A stretch of DNA of 64,000 bases from an uncultured Bacteroidota bacterium (lineage in GTDB: Bacteria; Bacteroidota; Bacteroidia; Bacteroidales; P3), in contig CACYKY010000002.1 in NCBI GenBank assembly GCA_902775135.1, forward strand, positions 1 to 64,000, in the 5' to 3' direction. Below, piece by piece: positions 27,001 to 33,915 of this stretch (position 1 is its first letter; each line of letters starts with the position of its first letter). The notes under the pieces were generated by a model. The model made no database searches and was not told the DNA's origin. It saw only the letters and a program-made list of their open reading frames with translations. The position numbers and the translations under genes were made by a program.

Positions 27001-27280
27001 CAAGGAGTTCCTCGAGATTGTCTCCGAAGTCTTCGCGGAGTGGATTCCCGGATTGAAGGAGGTGAGTATCCTGGCTTGCTGGGCGGGACGTTACACCGAG
27101 CCGCGCTACATCGTCGACCCCGAGGTGGGTCTGCTGACGGGTTTGCGTGGACACGGTTTCATGCTCGGCCAGTACCTCGCCAAACTCTATGTGGACAAGT
27201 ACCTCGGCCGCGACGTGCCCTCCTACATGAAAGACCTCGCCCTCTCCGGCCACGGCCTGAGCGAGAACGCATTCAAGTAG
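24002..27280 (+). CDS. five-domain FAD and iron-sulfur dehydrogenase (HcnABC/SoxA-like fusion)
   Basis: A 1092-residue flavoprotein joining parts that are normally separate subunits. Order: plant-type [2Fe-2S] domain (Cys60, 65, 68, 80); FAD/NAD oxidoreductase with GxGxxG at 128-133 and 285-290; ferredoxin with Cys478, 484, 487, 491 and Cys512, 515, 518, 522, enough for two [4Fe-4S] clusters; BFD [2Fe-2S] domain (Cys622, 624, 658, 663); and a C-terminal DAO-type FAD oxidase domain starting VLIAGGGIAGSG (about 721). HcnA, HcnB and HcnC, opine oxidases and proline/hydroxyproline dehydrogenases use the same parts. It probably oxidises an amino or imino acid and passes electrons along the clusters. 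The substrate is unknown. A 7-bp repeat encodes the linker before the BFD domain. Confidence 0.8.
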   Translation: MYKIEKHPILDIPQGEMVEFMFEGKKVQAQKGYTIAKALHEAGFPVHSHSLAGRNRSLECGIGKCGACEMLVDGRVRRICITAVDGVKEVRTITHEADLPGVTFEPPARPEESAQTVQVYKTQVAIIGAGPAGLACREQLNAFGIDNLVIDSNPRIGGQFNMQTHQFFFFEKEKKYGGMRGFDIAKTLAGDRVPAEGNKAAAPDGILLNTTVWDILEGPRIAVKNVVTGQMGYVDAQHMVVAAGAVPFMPPFENDDVPGVYTAAVFQKMMNQEHTLLGKSVLTVGAGNIGYLTSYQGMQAGATIKAIIEAMPREGGFPVQANRVRRLGIPIMTGYTLLRAIPNADKTGITGAVIAKCENFKPIPGTEQIIDGIDIINICTGLVPDNQLLTKGKELFGHHVYGAGDAVRIGEGTSAVLRGKQVAYEIAQEMAIRFNYDDYLEVSRQYIDSQQHPIRLLEKPNLPSMERMAMRPFVQLDCLYGFACNPCTFSCPQGAISKPTTSSTPTVDYDKCIGCMACVNHCPGLAIFGYDMAKNCCFLPVEYEVADGAEVFLVDNNGRKIGEGKVEKVLKKDNKTNVARVFVAQVDGPMTDIKGFIVKERYPEPLQNSEFRIQNSEPTYICHCEDITDQQILDIVGDRKYISVDELKHITRMGMGPCRGKRCIARARQLLRSHGIELTGDATPRAPLSNQVTLGDLYTEGRKEVFVFPKGNEVSHEEVRVLIAGGGIAGSGLFRYFSEAGFKPVMVNWSRGASWRNIGGGRPAFSNPDIADIAQHSHEIFKQIQSVHNINYKPTRYVNLVHDEATYKALDASRAWSDAYMVDRKDFKKEISPLWDDTKTTYSHALMTRDCWQATPGRVIDYIRGIGVSLGGRYYEDCELLSVARKGDKVVALVRNHEGRYVEYTCNHFVNAMGWGAEKFTDMLGIDTGLYPVKHQAFITRRLPLMGVNGDALDMIIDRRHYKGFSAVYGQQFAHTGQIIGCASPDTDAYETRQNIKYNSKEFLEIVSEVFAEWIPGLKEVSILACWAGRYTEPRYIVDPEVGLLTGLRGHGFMLGQYLAKLYVDKYLGRDVPSYMKDLALSGHGLSENAFK
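25823..25850. repeat. 7-bp repeat translated in frame (dehydrogenase linker)
   Basis: Four exact 7-bp units of AATTCAG type inside the coding sequence. They encode QNSEFRIQNSE between the ferredoxin part and the BFD cluster domain. The same unit type lies inside the methionine sulfoxide reductase gene (30236-30291). Confidence 0.8.
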
Positions 27281-27310
27281 TTTTGTAGACTTTATTTCGA
27301 AAAAAATACG

Positions 27311-27319
27311 TATATTTGC
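27311..27319 (+). promoter_or_regulatory. -7 box upstream of the DUF5686 gene
   Basis: TATATTTGC fits TAnnTTTG. TTTTG at 27281-27285 is a little too far for an ideal -33 box. It excludes the in-frame ATG at 27316 as a start. Confidence 0.55.
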
Positions 27320-27342
27320 ATCGCTTTAAATGTGATGCAGAT

Positions 27343-29943
27343 ATGCGTATTTTATTGAAATATAAACAGATTGTATTGATACTCCTCCTGCTGGCCCCTG
27401 TGGTGGCGGAGGCTCAGGGGACTGTGACGAAAGTGGAGGGTCGTGTGCGCGACGCTGAGAGCAACGAGCCTATACCGTTCGTGCAGATTGTGTTCGAAGG
27501 GACTACCATCGGCACCGAGACCGACATGGACGGCAAGTTCAGCATCAGCAACGAGCAGGGTCTCACCAAGCTACAGTTCCGCATGATGGGCTACGAGGCA
27601 CAATCCTTCAGGGCCGAGAAGGGGAAGACGAAGAAGAGGGTGACGGTGAAGATGGTGCCGCGCGGAAAGACCCTCCACGCGGTGGAGATCACCGCCAAGA
27701 AGGGAGGCAAGAAGTACAGCCGCAAAAATAACCCCGCCGTCGACCTAGTGAACAAGGTAATCGACCGCAAGGAGAAAAACCGCCTGGAGGCCAACTCCCG
27801 CTACTTCCGCGACGTATACGAACGCCTCTCGATGTCGCTCGACAATTTCAATCCCGACTTCGAGAACAAGCGCATTTGGCGCAAACTGAATTTCCTCGAG
27901 AAATACATCGACGAGACGGAATTCGACGCTACGCCCATCCTCATCGTCTCCATGCGCGAGGCGTTGGCGCAGGAGAGCTTCCGCAAGGATCCCAAGCAGC
28001 AGCGGCGCCTCATCATCGGCAAGCGTATGGAGGGGTTGGACGAGATTCTGACGGACGAGGGTATCGACGAGAATATCCGCGTGATGTTCACCCCCGTGGA
28101 TATCTACGACGGCGACATAGAGCTGATGCTCAACCATTTCACTAGTCCTCTCTCGCCCGTGCTGGCCACCACCTTCTACAAGTTCTATATCACCGACACC
28201 ACAATGGTGGAGGGTCAGAAGTGTGTGGAACTGAGTTTCGTCCCTGCCAACCAGCAGAGCTACGGGTTCACGGGCCGCATGTATGTCTCGCTCGACAAAG
28301 ACAGCACCTTTGCGCTGACGAAGTATGTGATGACGGTCTCTCCCCACGTGAACCTCAACTTCGTGCGCGACCTGAGCGTGGTGCAGACTTTCCGCTGCGA
28401 CACGATGGCCAGCGGTCGCATCCGCTGGATACCCTATCGCTGCGACACCTACGGCCGCATGTACATCTCGAAGCGCATACAGGAGCTTTATGTGCACCAG
28501 ATGCGTGTATACACCAATTACGATCTTAGCGACACCGCTCGCCTGCTGCCCGACAGTCTCTTCTCCTCCTTCGAGCGCGAGGTGACGCTTCCCAGGAAGG
28601 ATCTCCTGCGCTTCAGGAGCGATTTCAACGAGCGTCGTCCGCTGAAACTCAGCGCCAAGGAGACGGCGCTGGACAGCATGTGGATCGAACTGGCCCGCCT
28701 GCCGGAGTTCCGTGCGCTGAAGTACACGGGCGAACTGCTGGCCAGCGGCTATATCCCCACCTCCGCCAAGCGCGCCGATAGCAAGTTCGATATAGGTCCG
28801 GTGTTCAATATCCTCAGCTTCAATCATCAGGAAGGCTGGCGTGTGCGTTTCGGAGGCATGAGCAAGGCTCCCCTGAGTCCGCGCAACTTCGTGGAGGGCT
28901 ATGCCGCCTATGGTTTCCGCGACCACAGGCCCAAGGGCAACCTCACCCTCACCCACACCTTCGACGACAAGGAGCGCCACTCCCACGAGGCTCCCTTCAG
29001 CAGCATCAGCCTCAACGGCTACTACGAGTTGGAAACTCCCGGCCAGAGCTACGACAATTTCGACCGCGACAACATCATGTCCTCCTCCGACAAGGAGATG
29101 AATGTGCAGTACGTGGCCCAGGGCCTGCTGCGTTTCCGCAAGGAATGGAAGAGCCACCTCAGGCTCGACACCTGGCTCGCCGCCCGCCGCTACGAGCCTA
29201 CGGGTACCTTGGAATATCTTGAATACCAGAGCGACGGCTCGCTGAAACGTGTCGATTTCTTCACCGAGGCGGAGTTCCACTTAGGCCTCAGTTTCACACC
29301 CAATTTCTCTCCCGGAACCCGTCGCCGCGAGACTCAGTCGAATCTGCGTCGCGACGCCCCCTCCATCAGCCTCGCCCACACCGTGGACCTCGTCGACGGC
29401 GTCCGCTGGGTGCAGCACACCGACTTCTCCGCCGAGAAGCGCATCTGGCTCTCCTCCTTCGGCCACATCGACACCAAGGTGGTGGCCGGCGCCATCTGGA
29501 CGCGTGCTCCCTACACTCGTCTCTACATCCCCTCCGGCAACTCCAGCATCTGGCTCTCGTCCAATGCTTTCAATACCATGAAACCTATGGAGTTCATCCT
29601 CGACCGCTACGTGGCCCTCTTTGCCACCTATCATCTCAAGGGTTGGATCCTCAACCGCATTCCTCTCGTCAACCGCCTCCGCCTGCGCGAGGTGGTGGGT
29701 TTCAATATCCTCTACGGCACCCTCACCGACCAGAACAATGTGGACCTCAACCCCACAGGGCTCTATGCTATGCCTGCCGGCACCGTGCCTTTCGGCCAGA
29801 TGCCCTACATGGAATACAGTCTTGGTATCGAGAATATCCTTCGCATCATCCGCATCGATTTCGTCCGGCGTCTGACCTACGTGGACGGCTGGGACAAGAA
29901 GGACTGCTGGTTCGTCCGCGTCGACCTCAAGTTCTCCCTCTAA
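27343..29943 (+). CDS. outer-membrane protein with carboxypeptidase-regulatory-like domain (DUF5686)
   Basis: An 866-residue protein. The start at 27343 follows the promoter box and gives a signal peptide ending VVAEAQG. Residues about 25-110 form a carboxypeptidase-regulatory-like plug (VEGRVRDAESNEPIPFVQI... TDMDGKFSIS). The rest matches the DUF5686 barrel: KYSRKNNPAVDLVNKVIDRK, long strand-rich C-terminal half, ending VRVDLKFSL with a terminal aromatic/hydrophobic strand. Such proteins resemble TonB-dependent receptors without a full plug. Substrate unknown. Alone on this transcript; the next gene is convergent, ten bases away. Confidence 0.8.
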   Translation: MRILLKYKQIVLILLLLAPVVAEAQGTVTKVEGRVRDAESNEPIPFVQIVFEGTTIGTETDMDGKFSISNEQGLTKLQFRMMGYEAQSFRAEKGKTKKRVTVKMVPRGKTLHAVEITAKKGGKKYSRKNNPAVDLVNKVIDRKEKNRLEANSRYFRDVYERLSMSLDNFNPDFENKRIWRKLNFLEKYIDETEFDATPILIVSMREALAQESFRKDPKQQRRLIIGKRMEGLDEILTDEGIDENIRVMFTPVDIYDGDIELMLNHFTSPLSPVLATTFYKFYITDTTMVEGQKCVELSFVPANQQSYGFTGRMYVSLDKDSTFALTKYVMTVSPHVNLNFVRDLSVVQTFRCDTMASGRIRWIPYRCDTYGRMYISKRIQELYVHQMRVYTNYDLSDTARLLPDSLFSSFEREVTLPRKDLLRFRSDFNERRPLKLSAKETALDSMWIELARLPEFRALKYTGELLASGYIPTSAKRADSKFDIGPVFNILSFNHQEGWRVRFGGMSKAPLSPRNFVEGYAAYGFRDHRPKGNLTLTHTFDDKERHSHEAPFSSISLNGYYELETPGQSYDNFDRDNIMSSSDKEMNVQYVAQGLLRFRKEWKSHLRLDTWLAARRYEPTGTLEYLEYQSDGSLKRVDFFTEAEFHLGLSFTPNFSPGTRRRETQSNLRRDAPSISLAHTVDLVDGVRWVQHTDFSAEKRIWLSSFGHIDTKVVAGAIWTRAPYTRLYIPSGNSSIWLSSNAFNTMKPMEFILDRYVALFATYHLKGWILNRIPLVNRLRLREVVGFNILYGTLTDQNNVDLNPTGLYAMPAGTVPFGQMPYMEYSLGIENILRIIRIDFVRRLTYVDGWDKKDCWFVRVDLKFSL

Positions 29944-29952
29944 GGGTGCGGC

Positions 29953-30441
29953 TCAGGGAATAAGTTTCACGAGTTCCTCGAGCTCGCGGCGGTCGGTGTC
30001 GTCGAAGGTGGAGAGCTCGCGGCTGTCTATGTCGAGGACGGCCACCACTTCGCTCCCGGCCATCACGGGTACCACAATCTCGCTGCGGCTCTCCGTGGAG
30101 CAGGCAATGTGGCCGGGAAAGGCTTCGACGTCAGGCACCACCAGGGTGCGGCGCTCCTTCCACGCTGTTCCGCACACTCCGCGTCCGTAGGCTATGTGCA
30201 CGCAGGCTATCGGGCCTTGAAAGGGTCCCAATATTAATTCTGAATTCTGATTGTTGAAATTCGAATTTCGAAATTCACAATTCATAATTGGGACAACGCG
30301 GTAAAATCCCGTCCACCAGAAGCCGAATTCGCTGTGGAGCAGGGCGGCAACGTTGGCCATCTTGGCAATCATGTCGGTCTCTCCCTCGCAGAGGGATTTC
30401 ACCTGCGGCAGCAGGCTTTTGTAGCGTTCTTCCTTGGTCAT
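29953..30441 (-). CDS. msrC: free methionine-(R)-sulfoxide reductase (GAF domain) with a repeat-encoded insert
   Basis: A 162-residue GAF enzyme that reduces free methionine-R-sulfoxide. The three family Cys are present: Cys80 (PIAC), Cys90 (GVCG) and Cys114 (HIAC), with FGFWWTGFYRV before and SEIVVPVM after. In relatives FYxV runs almost directly into ELVLGPFQG; here residues about 50-67 (VPIMNCEFRNSNFNNQNS) intervene. They are encoded by a 7-bp repeat array flanked by inverted GTCCCAAT/ATTGGGAC. The enzyme probably still folds, because the insert lies in a loop between two strands. It is the last gene of the GH3-GH29 operon and overlaps the fucosidase stop by four bases. Confidence 0.88.
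   Translation of the reverse strand: MTKEERYKSLLPQVKSLCEGETDMIAKMANVAALLHSEFGFWWTGFYRVVPIMNCEFRNSNFNNQNSELILGPFQGPIACVHIAYGRGVCGTAWKERRTLVVPDVEAFPGHIACSTESRSEIVVPVMAGSEVVAVLDIDSRELSTFDDTDRRELEELVKLIP
30225..30294. repeat. 7-bp repeat element translated in frame within msrC
   Basis: Eight consecutive 7-bp units (30236-30291) of AATTCTG / AAATTCG / CAATTCA type, bounded by an 8-bp inverted repeat GTCCCAAT (30225-30232) and ATTGGGAC (30287-30294). The whole block is open in the msrC frame. Confidence 0.8.
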
Positions 30442-31736
30442 TTTCTTTTCTTACCTTTCAGTTCTTTGACGGTGGCATAGGGGGCCTCCTCGAGGAGGGT
30501 TATCTCGTATTGGTGTCGGCCGTCCTTGGTTTGTGTGTAGCGCTTGTTGCCCTCGCAGTAGGGGGCGAGGGGGCGGGTGCCGTAGATGGCATAGCCGTAG
30601 CGGTCCAGCCAGCGGCCAATCTCCTCCATGCGGTCGAGGGCTTCGGGCGGCAGATTGCCGTCGGCGTCGGGTCCCACGTTGAGCAACAGGTTGCCACCCT
30701 TGGCCACCACGTCAACGAGCATGTGGATCAATGTCTTGGCGCTCTTATAGTGGTCGTTGGGCACGTAGCTCCAACTGTCGCCCATGGTCATGCAGGTCTC
30801 CCAGGGGTAGGGGAGGAGGGTGTCGGGCACCTGCTTCTCGGGGGTGCGGTAGTTCTCGTAGCGGCCGCCAACAGAGCGGTCTACGATGATGGTCTGCGGG
30901 TTGCGCTGGCGGGCGATGGAGGCCAGGCGGTGCATGTCGAGCTCCTGCACCTGTCCGCTGCAGCCGAGCCAAGGACGCGTCTCCTCGTCGACGCTCCATG
31001 CGGGGCGCACCCATCCGCCGTCAAGCCAGAGGATGTCTATCTTGCCGTAGTTGTGGGTGAGCTCATGTATCTGGTTGTAGGTGAACTCTTGATACTTCTT
31101 CCAGCGGTCGGGGTGGTCGGCGATGGTGTAGTTGACGTTGCGGTCCGGCGTGGCCCATTCGTGGGCCCAGTAGTCGTCGCAATGCCAGTCGGGCTTGGAG
31201 AAATAGAGCCCGATCCAGAAGTTCTGCGCGCGGAAGGCGTCGACCACGCCGCGTGTGAAGTCCTGCTTTGCGGGGCACTCGGGGCCGTTGCTGGTGTAGT
31301 CGGTGTACTTGCTGTCGAACATGCAGAAGCCGTCATGGTGCTTGGTGGTGAAGACCACATATTTCATTCCGGCATTCCGCGCCGCTGCCGCCCACCCTTG
31401 GGGGTCGAAGTGGCGGGGGTTGAATGTCTTGTTGAGCGCCCAATAGGCCTGCTGGTATTGGGTGTAGTCGCCGTCCTTGGTGCCGCGGATGGGCCGTCCG
31501 TCACTTCCCAGGCGTTCGCGCGCGACCCAGCTCTCGTTGCAGAGGTTCCAGCTCTCCACGATGCCCCACTGGGCATAGATGCCCCAATGCATCATGAAGC
31601 CGAACTTCAGGTCCTGCCACTCGCTGATGCGCTCCAAAATGGCGGGGTCGCTCTCCGGAACAGAGTCGTGCTGCGCCCACACTTTGCCCATTAAACCCAT
31701 TAAGCCCATCAGGCCTATAATAATTGTCTTTTTCAT
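30438..31736 (-). CDS. GH29 alpha-L-fucosidase
   Basis: A 432-residue secreted fucosidase that removes alpha-linked fucose from host or dietary glycans. The GH29 landmarks are present: FGFMMHWGIYAQWG, YVVFTTKHHDGFCMFDSKYTD, and IDILWLDGGW, whose Asp is the nucleophile. The signal peptide MKKTIIIGLMGLMGLMGKVWAQ is unusual: its hydrophobic core is three Gly-Leu-Met repeats encoded by a 9-bp tandem repeat. It overlaps bglX (upstream) and msrC (downstream) by four bases each, so the three are translationally coupled. Probably periplasmic. Confidence 0.9.
   Translation of the reverse strand: MKKTIIIGLMGLMGLMGKVWAQHDSVPESDPAILERISEWQDLKFGFMMHWGIYAQWGIVESWNLCNESWVARERLGSDGRPIRGTKDGDYTQYQQAYWALNKTFNPRHFDPQGWAAAARNAGMKYVVFTTKHHDGFCMFDSKYTDYTSNGPECPAKQDFTRGVVDAFRAQNFWIGLYFSKPDWHCDDYWAHEWATPDRNVNYTIADHPDRWKKYQEFTYNQIHELTHNYGKIDILWLDGGWVRPAWSVDEETRPWLGCSGQVQELDMHRLASIARQRNPQTIIVDRSVGGRYENYRTPEKQVPDTLLPYPWETCMTMGDSWSYVPNDHYKSAKTLIHMLVDVVAKGGNLLLNVGPDADGNLPPEALDRMEEIGRWLDRYGYAIYGTRPLAPYCEGNKRYTQTKDGRHQYEITLLEEAPYATVKELKGKKRK
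31687..31722. repeat. 9-bp repeat forming the fucosidase signal-peptide core
   Basis: Four 9-bp units, CCCATTAA(A/G) type on the plus strand, encode the Gly-Leu-Met repeat on the minus strand. The same unit makes the untranslated spacer at 37164-37207. Confidence 0.8.
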
Positions 31737-33859
31737 TTTCTGTTGTGGTATATGAATGGTAAGTCAATGAGGTCGCGGTCGTCGCTGCTGAAGCCCACCT
31801 GCAAGGTGAACGCGGTGCCGTCCTTGGGTTCTTCCATCAGGCCGGTTTCGGGGTTGAATTGGCGGAACCAGAAGGGGTCGAGCGCTATCTTGAAAGGCAC
31901 TTTCTCGTCGAACGAAACGGTCCATATAGGTTTCACCGCTATCAGTTGTTTGACAGGGGCGTCGGGGTCGTTCTCGTTTTTCAGGTATACCTGGACAACG
32001 GTGCGATGTATGAAGGCTTTGCAGTCGGTGGCGCATTGGCTGACGAGGCCGGCGACGGTGAAGTTGGCCTCGTCGACGGTGGGGGCGCCCCACAGCTGGT
32101 GGTAGCTGTAGCTGAGGCCGTAGCCGAAGGGAAACTCCACGCGTGAGCGGTCGGCGTAGCGGTAGGTGCGTCCCTGCATGTCGTAGTCGTCAAAGGGGGG
32201 CAGGTCGTCGGTGGAGCGGTAGAAGGTGACGGGCAGGCGGCCGAAGTCGTCGCGGCAGCCATAGAGTAGTTCGCGCACGGCATTGCCCATCTGTTCACCG
32301 CCGTACCAGCCCACGAGGACAGCGTCGCAGTCGTCGATGACATTCTCGAGGGCAATGGCACTACCCGTGCATAGCACCAATACCACGCGGTAGCCTTGGG
32401 CTTTATAGGACTTGATCTCCTCCACCTGCTCTTTGGGGAGTTCTATCAGGGTGCGGTCGCCCTTATAAAATCCTTCTTTCTCCACGGGCAGCTCCTCGCC
32501 CTCGAGCTGGGGATTGAGGCCGCCGGCGTAAATCAGTATGCGGCCTCTTCCCTCTTCGTGCTCCATCTTCTCGAGCTTGCGGTGGCAATAGGGTTTTCTT
32601 TGCAGACCTTCGCCGATGGTGACGGTGTGCCGCGGTGTGCCGTTGTAGTTGCCCAGGGGCATGAGGCTGTCCCACATGTTGGGGCCTTTGAGGCGCAGGC
32701 TGTCATTTATGTTGAGGGGCAGCACGCCGTTGTTTTTCAGCATCACTATGCTCCTGGTGAAGTAGCCGAGGAAGTCGATGTCATACTCGATCTGCTCTTC
32801 CGATTCTTTGGGTTCGTCGGTCACCGCCAGGCGCGTGCGCAGGATGCGGCGCACATGCTCGTCTACCTTGCTCTCGGGCACCAGCCCCTGCTGCACGGCT
32901 TCTCTCAGGGCAGGCAATCCGCTGCCGCACTCCAGGTCCACCTCGCGGCCGAAGGCGTCGCCGTAGGCCGCGGCGGCGGTGGCGTGGGTGCGATGGCGCG
33001 GGATGACGGTGTCGGTCTCGTAGGCATCGTTCAAAGCCCAGCAGTCGGTGACGAGTATTCCGTCGTACTGCCATTCGTTCCTCAGTATGTCGAAGAGGCG
33101 GCGGTTGGTGCAGCAGGGCTCGCCGTTGAGGCGGTTGTAGCCGCACATCACCTGCTGGACATCGCTGTTTTTGATGATGTATTCGAAGGCTGGCAGGTAG
33201 GTGCTGCGCAGGTCGCGTTCGCTGACGCGGCTGTCAAACTCGTGGCGCGTGCCCTCGGGACCGCTGTGGACGGCGAAGTGCTTGAGGCAGGCGGCGGTGA
33301 TGAGCGGATTGCCCACATAGTTCTCGGCCCACGCATGCTGCAAGCCTTTCACGCAGGCGCGGCCCATCAGGGCGGTGAGGCAGGGGTCCTCGCCGTAGGT
33401 CTCCATTCCGCGTCCCCAGCGGGGGTCGCGGAAGATGTTGATGTTGGGGGTGAAGAAGGTGAGGCCGGTGTAGTCGCCGGTGCCGCCGGTGTCCTGCGCC
33501 ATGTGGTATTTGTTGCGCGCTTCGTTGGCGACGAGGGTGAACATGAATTCCACGCTGGCGGGGTCGAAGGTGGCAGCCAACGCGATAGGCATGGGGTAGA
33601 CGGTGGCCAGGCCGGCGCGTCCCACGCCGTGCAGCGCCTCGTTCCACCAGCTGTAGGCGGGAAGGCCCACATGCGGGATGGCTGGATTCTGGTGCACCAT
33701 GAGGGAGAGCTTCTCTTCGAGAGAGAGTTTTTGTATAAGCCATTCCACCCTCCAATCAAGGCTTTTCGTGGTGTCTTGCCAGGGGTATTGTTGGGCCCAA
33801 ATGGTTGAGCCACATGTTGCTAATAGGCAAAAAACGAGGATTCGCATTAACTTGTTCAT
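31733..33859 (-). CDS. GH3 beta-xylosidase/beta-glucosidase
   Basis: A 708-residue glycoside hydrolase. Start chosen at 33859 because the -7 box lies at 33864-33871; ATG 33847 (MRILVFCLL) is an alternative. Signal peptide ends STIWAQ. GH3 N-terminal barrel: LPAYSWWNEALHGVGRAG, NINIFRDPRWGRGMETYGEDP, ACLKHFAVHSGPEGTRHEF; the nucleophile Asp is in ILVTDCWALND. The C-terminal alpha/beta sandwich (GWYGGEQMGNAVRELLYG) and a fibronectin-like end follow. The WWNEALHG motif resembles xylosidase-type GH3. It heads the bglX-fucosidase-msrC operon and should act on plant or mucin sugars in the periplasm. Confidence 0.9.
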   Translation of the reverse strand: MNKLMRILVFCLLATCGSTIWAQQYPWQDTTKSLDWRVEWLIQKLSLEEKLSLMVHQNPAIPHVGLPAYSWWNEALHGVGRAGLATVYPMPIALAATFDPASVEFMFTLVANEARNKYHMAQDTGGTGDYTGLTFFTPNINIFRDPRWGRGMETYGEDPCLTALMGRACVKGLQHAWAENYVGNPLITAACLKHFAVHSGPEGTRHEFDSRVSERDLRSTYLPAFEYIIKNSDVQQVMCGYNRLNGEPCCTNRRLFDILRNEWQYDGILVTDCWALNDAYETDTVIPRHRTHATAAAAYGDAFGREVDLECGSGLPALREAVQQGLVPESKVDEHVRRILRTRLAVTDEPKESEEQIEYDIDFLGYFTRSIVMLKNNGVLPLNINDSLRLKGPNMWDSLMPLGNYNGTPRHTVTIGEGLQRKPYCHRKLEKMEHEEGRGRILIYAGGLNPQLEGEELPVEKEGFYKGDRTLIELPKEQVEEIKSYKAQGYRVVLVLCTGSAIALENVIDDCDAVLVGWYGGEQMGNAVRELLYGCRDDFGRLPVTFYRSTDDLPPFDDYDMQGRTYRYADRSRVEFPFGYGLSYSYHQLWGAPTVDEANFTVAGLVSQCATDCKAFIHRTVVQVYLKNENDPDAPVKQLIAVKPIWTVSFDEKVPFKIALDPFWFRQFNPETGLMEEPKDGTAFTLQVGFSSDDRDLIDLPFIYHNRK

Positions 33860-33863
33860 AATG

Positions 33864-33911
33864 CAAAGATACAAAAAAATATATTTATATCATTTTTTTT
33901 TCGTACTTTTG
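33864..33911. promoter_or_regulatory. back-to-back promoters, apparently leaderless
   Basis: On the minus strand TATCTTTG occupies 33864-33871, five bases from the GH3 ATG (33859). On the plus strand TACTTTTG occupies 33904-33911, four bases from the regulator ATG (33916). Transcription starting four to six bases after each box would begin at the start codon. The 32 bases between the boxes are nearly all A/T. Confidence 0.6.
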
Positions 33912-33915
33912 CCGC

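Noticed and set aside
30288..31694. Plus-strand gene opposite the fucosidase
   Set aside because: Low-complexity Gly/Val/Ala translation without motifs; GH29 motifs on the minus strand are unambiguous.
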